Positions 63,242-64,000 of a stretch of 64,000 nt of DNA are shown piece after piece. Position 1 is the first letter of the stretch, and each line of letters opens with the position of its first letter. A program made the position numbers and the translations under genes. The stretch is from a virus. Under the pieces are notes generated by a model that made no database searches, had not been told where the DNA came from, and was given only the letters and a program-made list of their open reading frames with translations. The stretch is taken from the IMG/VR virus record IMGVR_UViG_3300013116_000108, positions 140,101 through 204,100 of that record; one strand, written 5' to 3'.

Positions 63242-63972
63242 TGAATATAGTAGTAGCAATGGCCGGAGAAGGTTCTAGATTTGTTGAGTCAGGGCATGTT
63301 TACCCTAAGCCTTTAATTAGAACAGGAAATACAACTATGATACAAAATGTGTATTATAGTTTAGAGTGGCCTAATGCTGATTGGCATTTTGTTGTAAAAA
63401 TGCAACATCTTAAAGATTATCCTTTTATGAAATCGCTGTTAGAAAGTATGGGCAGTATAACAACAATAGAAGAAACTACACGTGGTGCGGCTGAAACGTT
63501 ACAAAAGTGTAAAGAAGTAATGACTAGTAGTAAGCCTTTTATTAGTGTTAATTGCGATCAAGTTTTTGAATGGGATACTACAAGTTTACAAAATAAAATG
63601 AAGGGCAATCCAGATACAAGTTACATAACAGTTTACCCTCATACTGATACTCAACGACATAGTTTTGCTCATACAAAAAACGACTCGGATAAAGTTTGGA
63701 TGTGTACTGAAAAAACAACAGCAGGACATCCTACTAATAATGCTACAACAGGTTTTTATCATTTTCATAATGGTGAAATTTTTAATGATAGTGTTAGCAG
63801 ATTATTATCTAAGCCACCCGAGTTTGGAGAATATTATGTTGCGGCTGTTTACAATGAATTAATAAGAGACAATCATGATGTAAGAATAGAGAAAGTTCAT
63901 TCTAAAACATTTTGGCCAGTGGGTACACAACATGATTGGCAACACTATACACACAGGCACTACAGGAGATAA
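63241..63972 (+). CDS. Sugar-phosphate nucleotidyltransferase-like protein
   Basis: The 243-residue protein begins MNIVVAMAGEGSRFVESGHV then YPKPLI, the GxGxRF-PKPL signature of NTP-sugar transferases. SVNCDQVFEW near residue 105 gives a metal-binding Asp. TTGFYHFHNGEIF and FWPVGTQHDWQHY follow as sugar-side segments. It would make nucleotide sugars for the glycosyltransferases upstream. It overlaps the membrane peptide as TAATG. Confidence 0.75.
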   Translation: MNIVVAMAGEGSRFVESGHVYPKPLIRTGNTTMIQNVYYSLEWPNADWHFVVKMQHLKDYPFMKSLLESMGSITTIEETTRGAAETLQKCKEVMTSSKPFISVNCDQVFEWDTTSLQNKMKGNPDTSYITVYPHTDTQRHSFAHTKNDSDKVWMCTEKTTAGHPTNNATTGFYHFHNGEIFNDSVSRLLSKPPEFGEYYVAAVYNELIRDNHDVRIEKVHSKTFWPVGTQHDWQHYTHRHYRR

Positions 63973-63973
63973 C

Positions 63974-64000
63974 ATGAAGATATTTGATTTTAAGAACATG
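63974..64000 (+). CDS. Start of a gene cut by the window edge
   Basis: An AGGAG at 63964-63968 precedes an ATG at 63974, and nine codons are open to the edge (MKIFDFKNM). It begins two bases after the nucleotidyltransferase stop, so it continues the same operon. No function can be read. Confidence 0.55.

Noticed and set aside
1-64000. CRISPR array, insertion sequence or integrase/attachment site
   Set aside because: No regularly spaced repeats, transposase, terminal inverted repeats or integrase were seen.

Overview
The window is a 64 kb segment of a T4-like (Straboviridae/Kyanoviridae-type) tailed phage genome, AT-rich and marine in style. The identity rests on a recognisable T4 core: portal gp20, prohead core and protease gp21, scaffold gp22, major capsid gp23, recombination nuclease gp46/gp47, late sigma factor gp55, baseplate genes gp26, gp53, gp5, gp25 and gp6, and several copies of the T4 late promoter element TATAAATA. 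Host signals conflict. A glutamine riboswitch points to picocyanobacteria, because this class is known mainly from cyanobacteria and marine phage-like metagenomes. A ferredoxin-NADP reductase of the proteobacterial Fpr type points instead to a proteobacterium such as SAR11. No photosynthesis gene lies in the window, so I leave the host open.

Layout. 1-3.26 kb (minus): small virion and fibre-like proteins plus two unrecognised enzymes. 3.26-3.72 kb: no protein gene; it holds a sigma70-driven structured RNA of about 295 nt with its own terminator, then the capsid terminator. 3.7-12.3 kb (minus): head module (gp23, gp22, gp21, acidic core, small core, gp20) and a tape-measure protein. 12.4-13.9 kb (plus): gp26 and small genes, closed by a terminator. 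13.9-14.4 kb: no protein gene; a second structured RNA candidate on the minus strand and a 12-bp tandem repeat. 14.4-23.4 kb (minus): gp55, then gp47-gp46 running into a compact four-gene biosynthesis-like operon (adenylating enzyme, methyltransferase, cobalamin-type radical SAM enzyme, 2OG-oxygenase-like protein), a histone H1-like protein and an endonuclease-like protein. 23.5-29.6 kb (plus): tube initiator, gp53, hub, lysozyme-less gp5, and a PAAR-muramidase fusion. 29.55-32.3 kb (minus): a 46-aa peptide under a glutamine riboswitch, then nicotinamidase, SDR and radical SAM/SPASM genes. 32.3-52.5 kb (plus): gp25, an enlarged gp6, a 4342-aa baseplate giant with seven FG-GAP-like blades, and fibre proteins. 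52.5-64 kb (plus): one uninterrupted set of overlapping genes behind a consensus sigma70 promoter: glycosyltransferase-like proteins, SGNH hydrolases, a GDPD-like protein, a nucleotidyltransferase, a ferredoxin reductase and small membrane proteins.

How they fit together. The head and tail genes sit behind late promoters and are presumably read by RNA polymerase carrying gp55. The accessory blocks lie behind sigma70-like promoters or between late blocks, and look like host-takeover or virion/surface-modification functions. The two radical SAM enzymes need low-potential electrons, which the encoded ferredoxin/flavodoxin reductase could supply. All functions are inferred from motifs read by eye; no database search was run.
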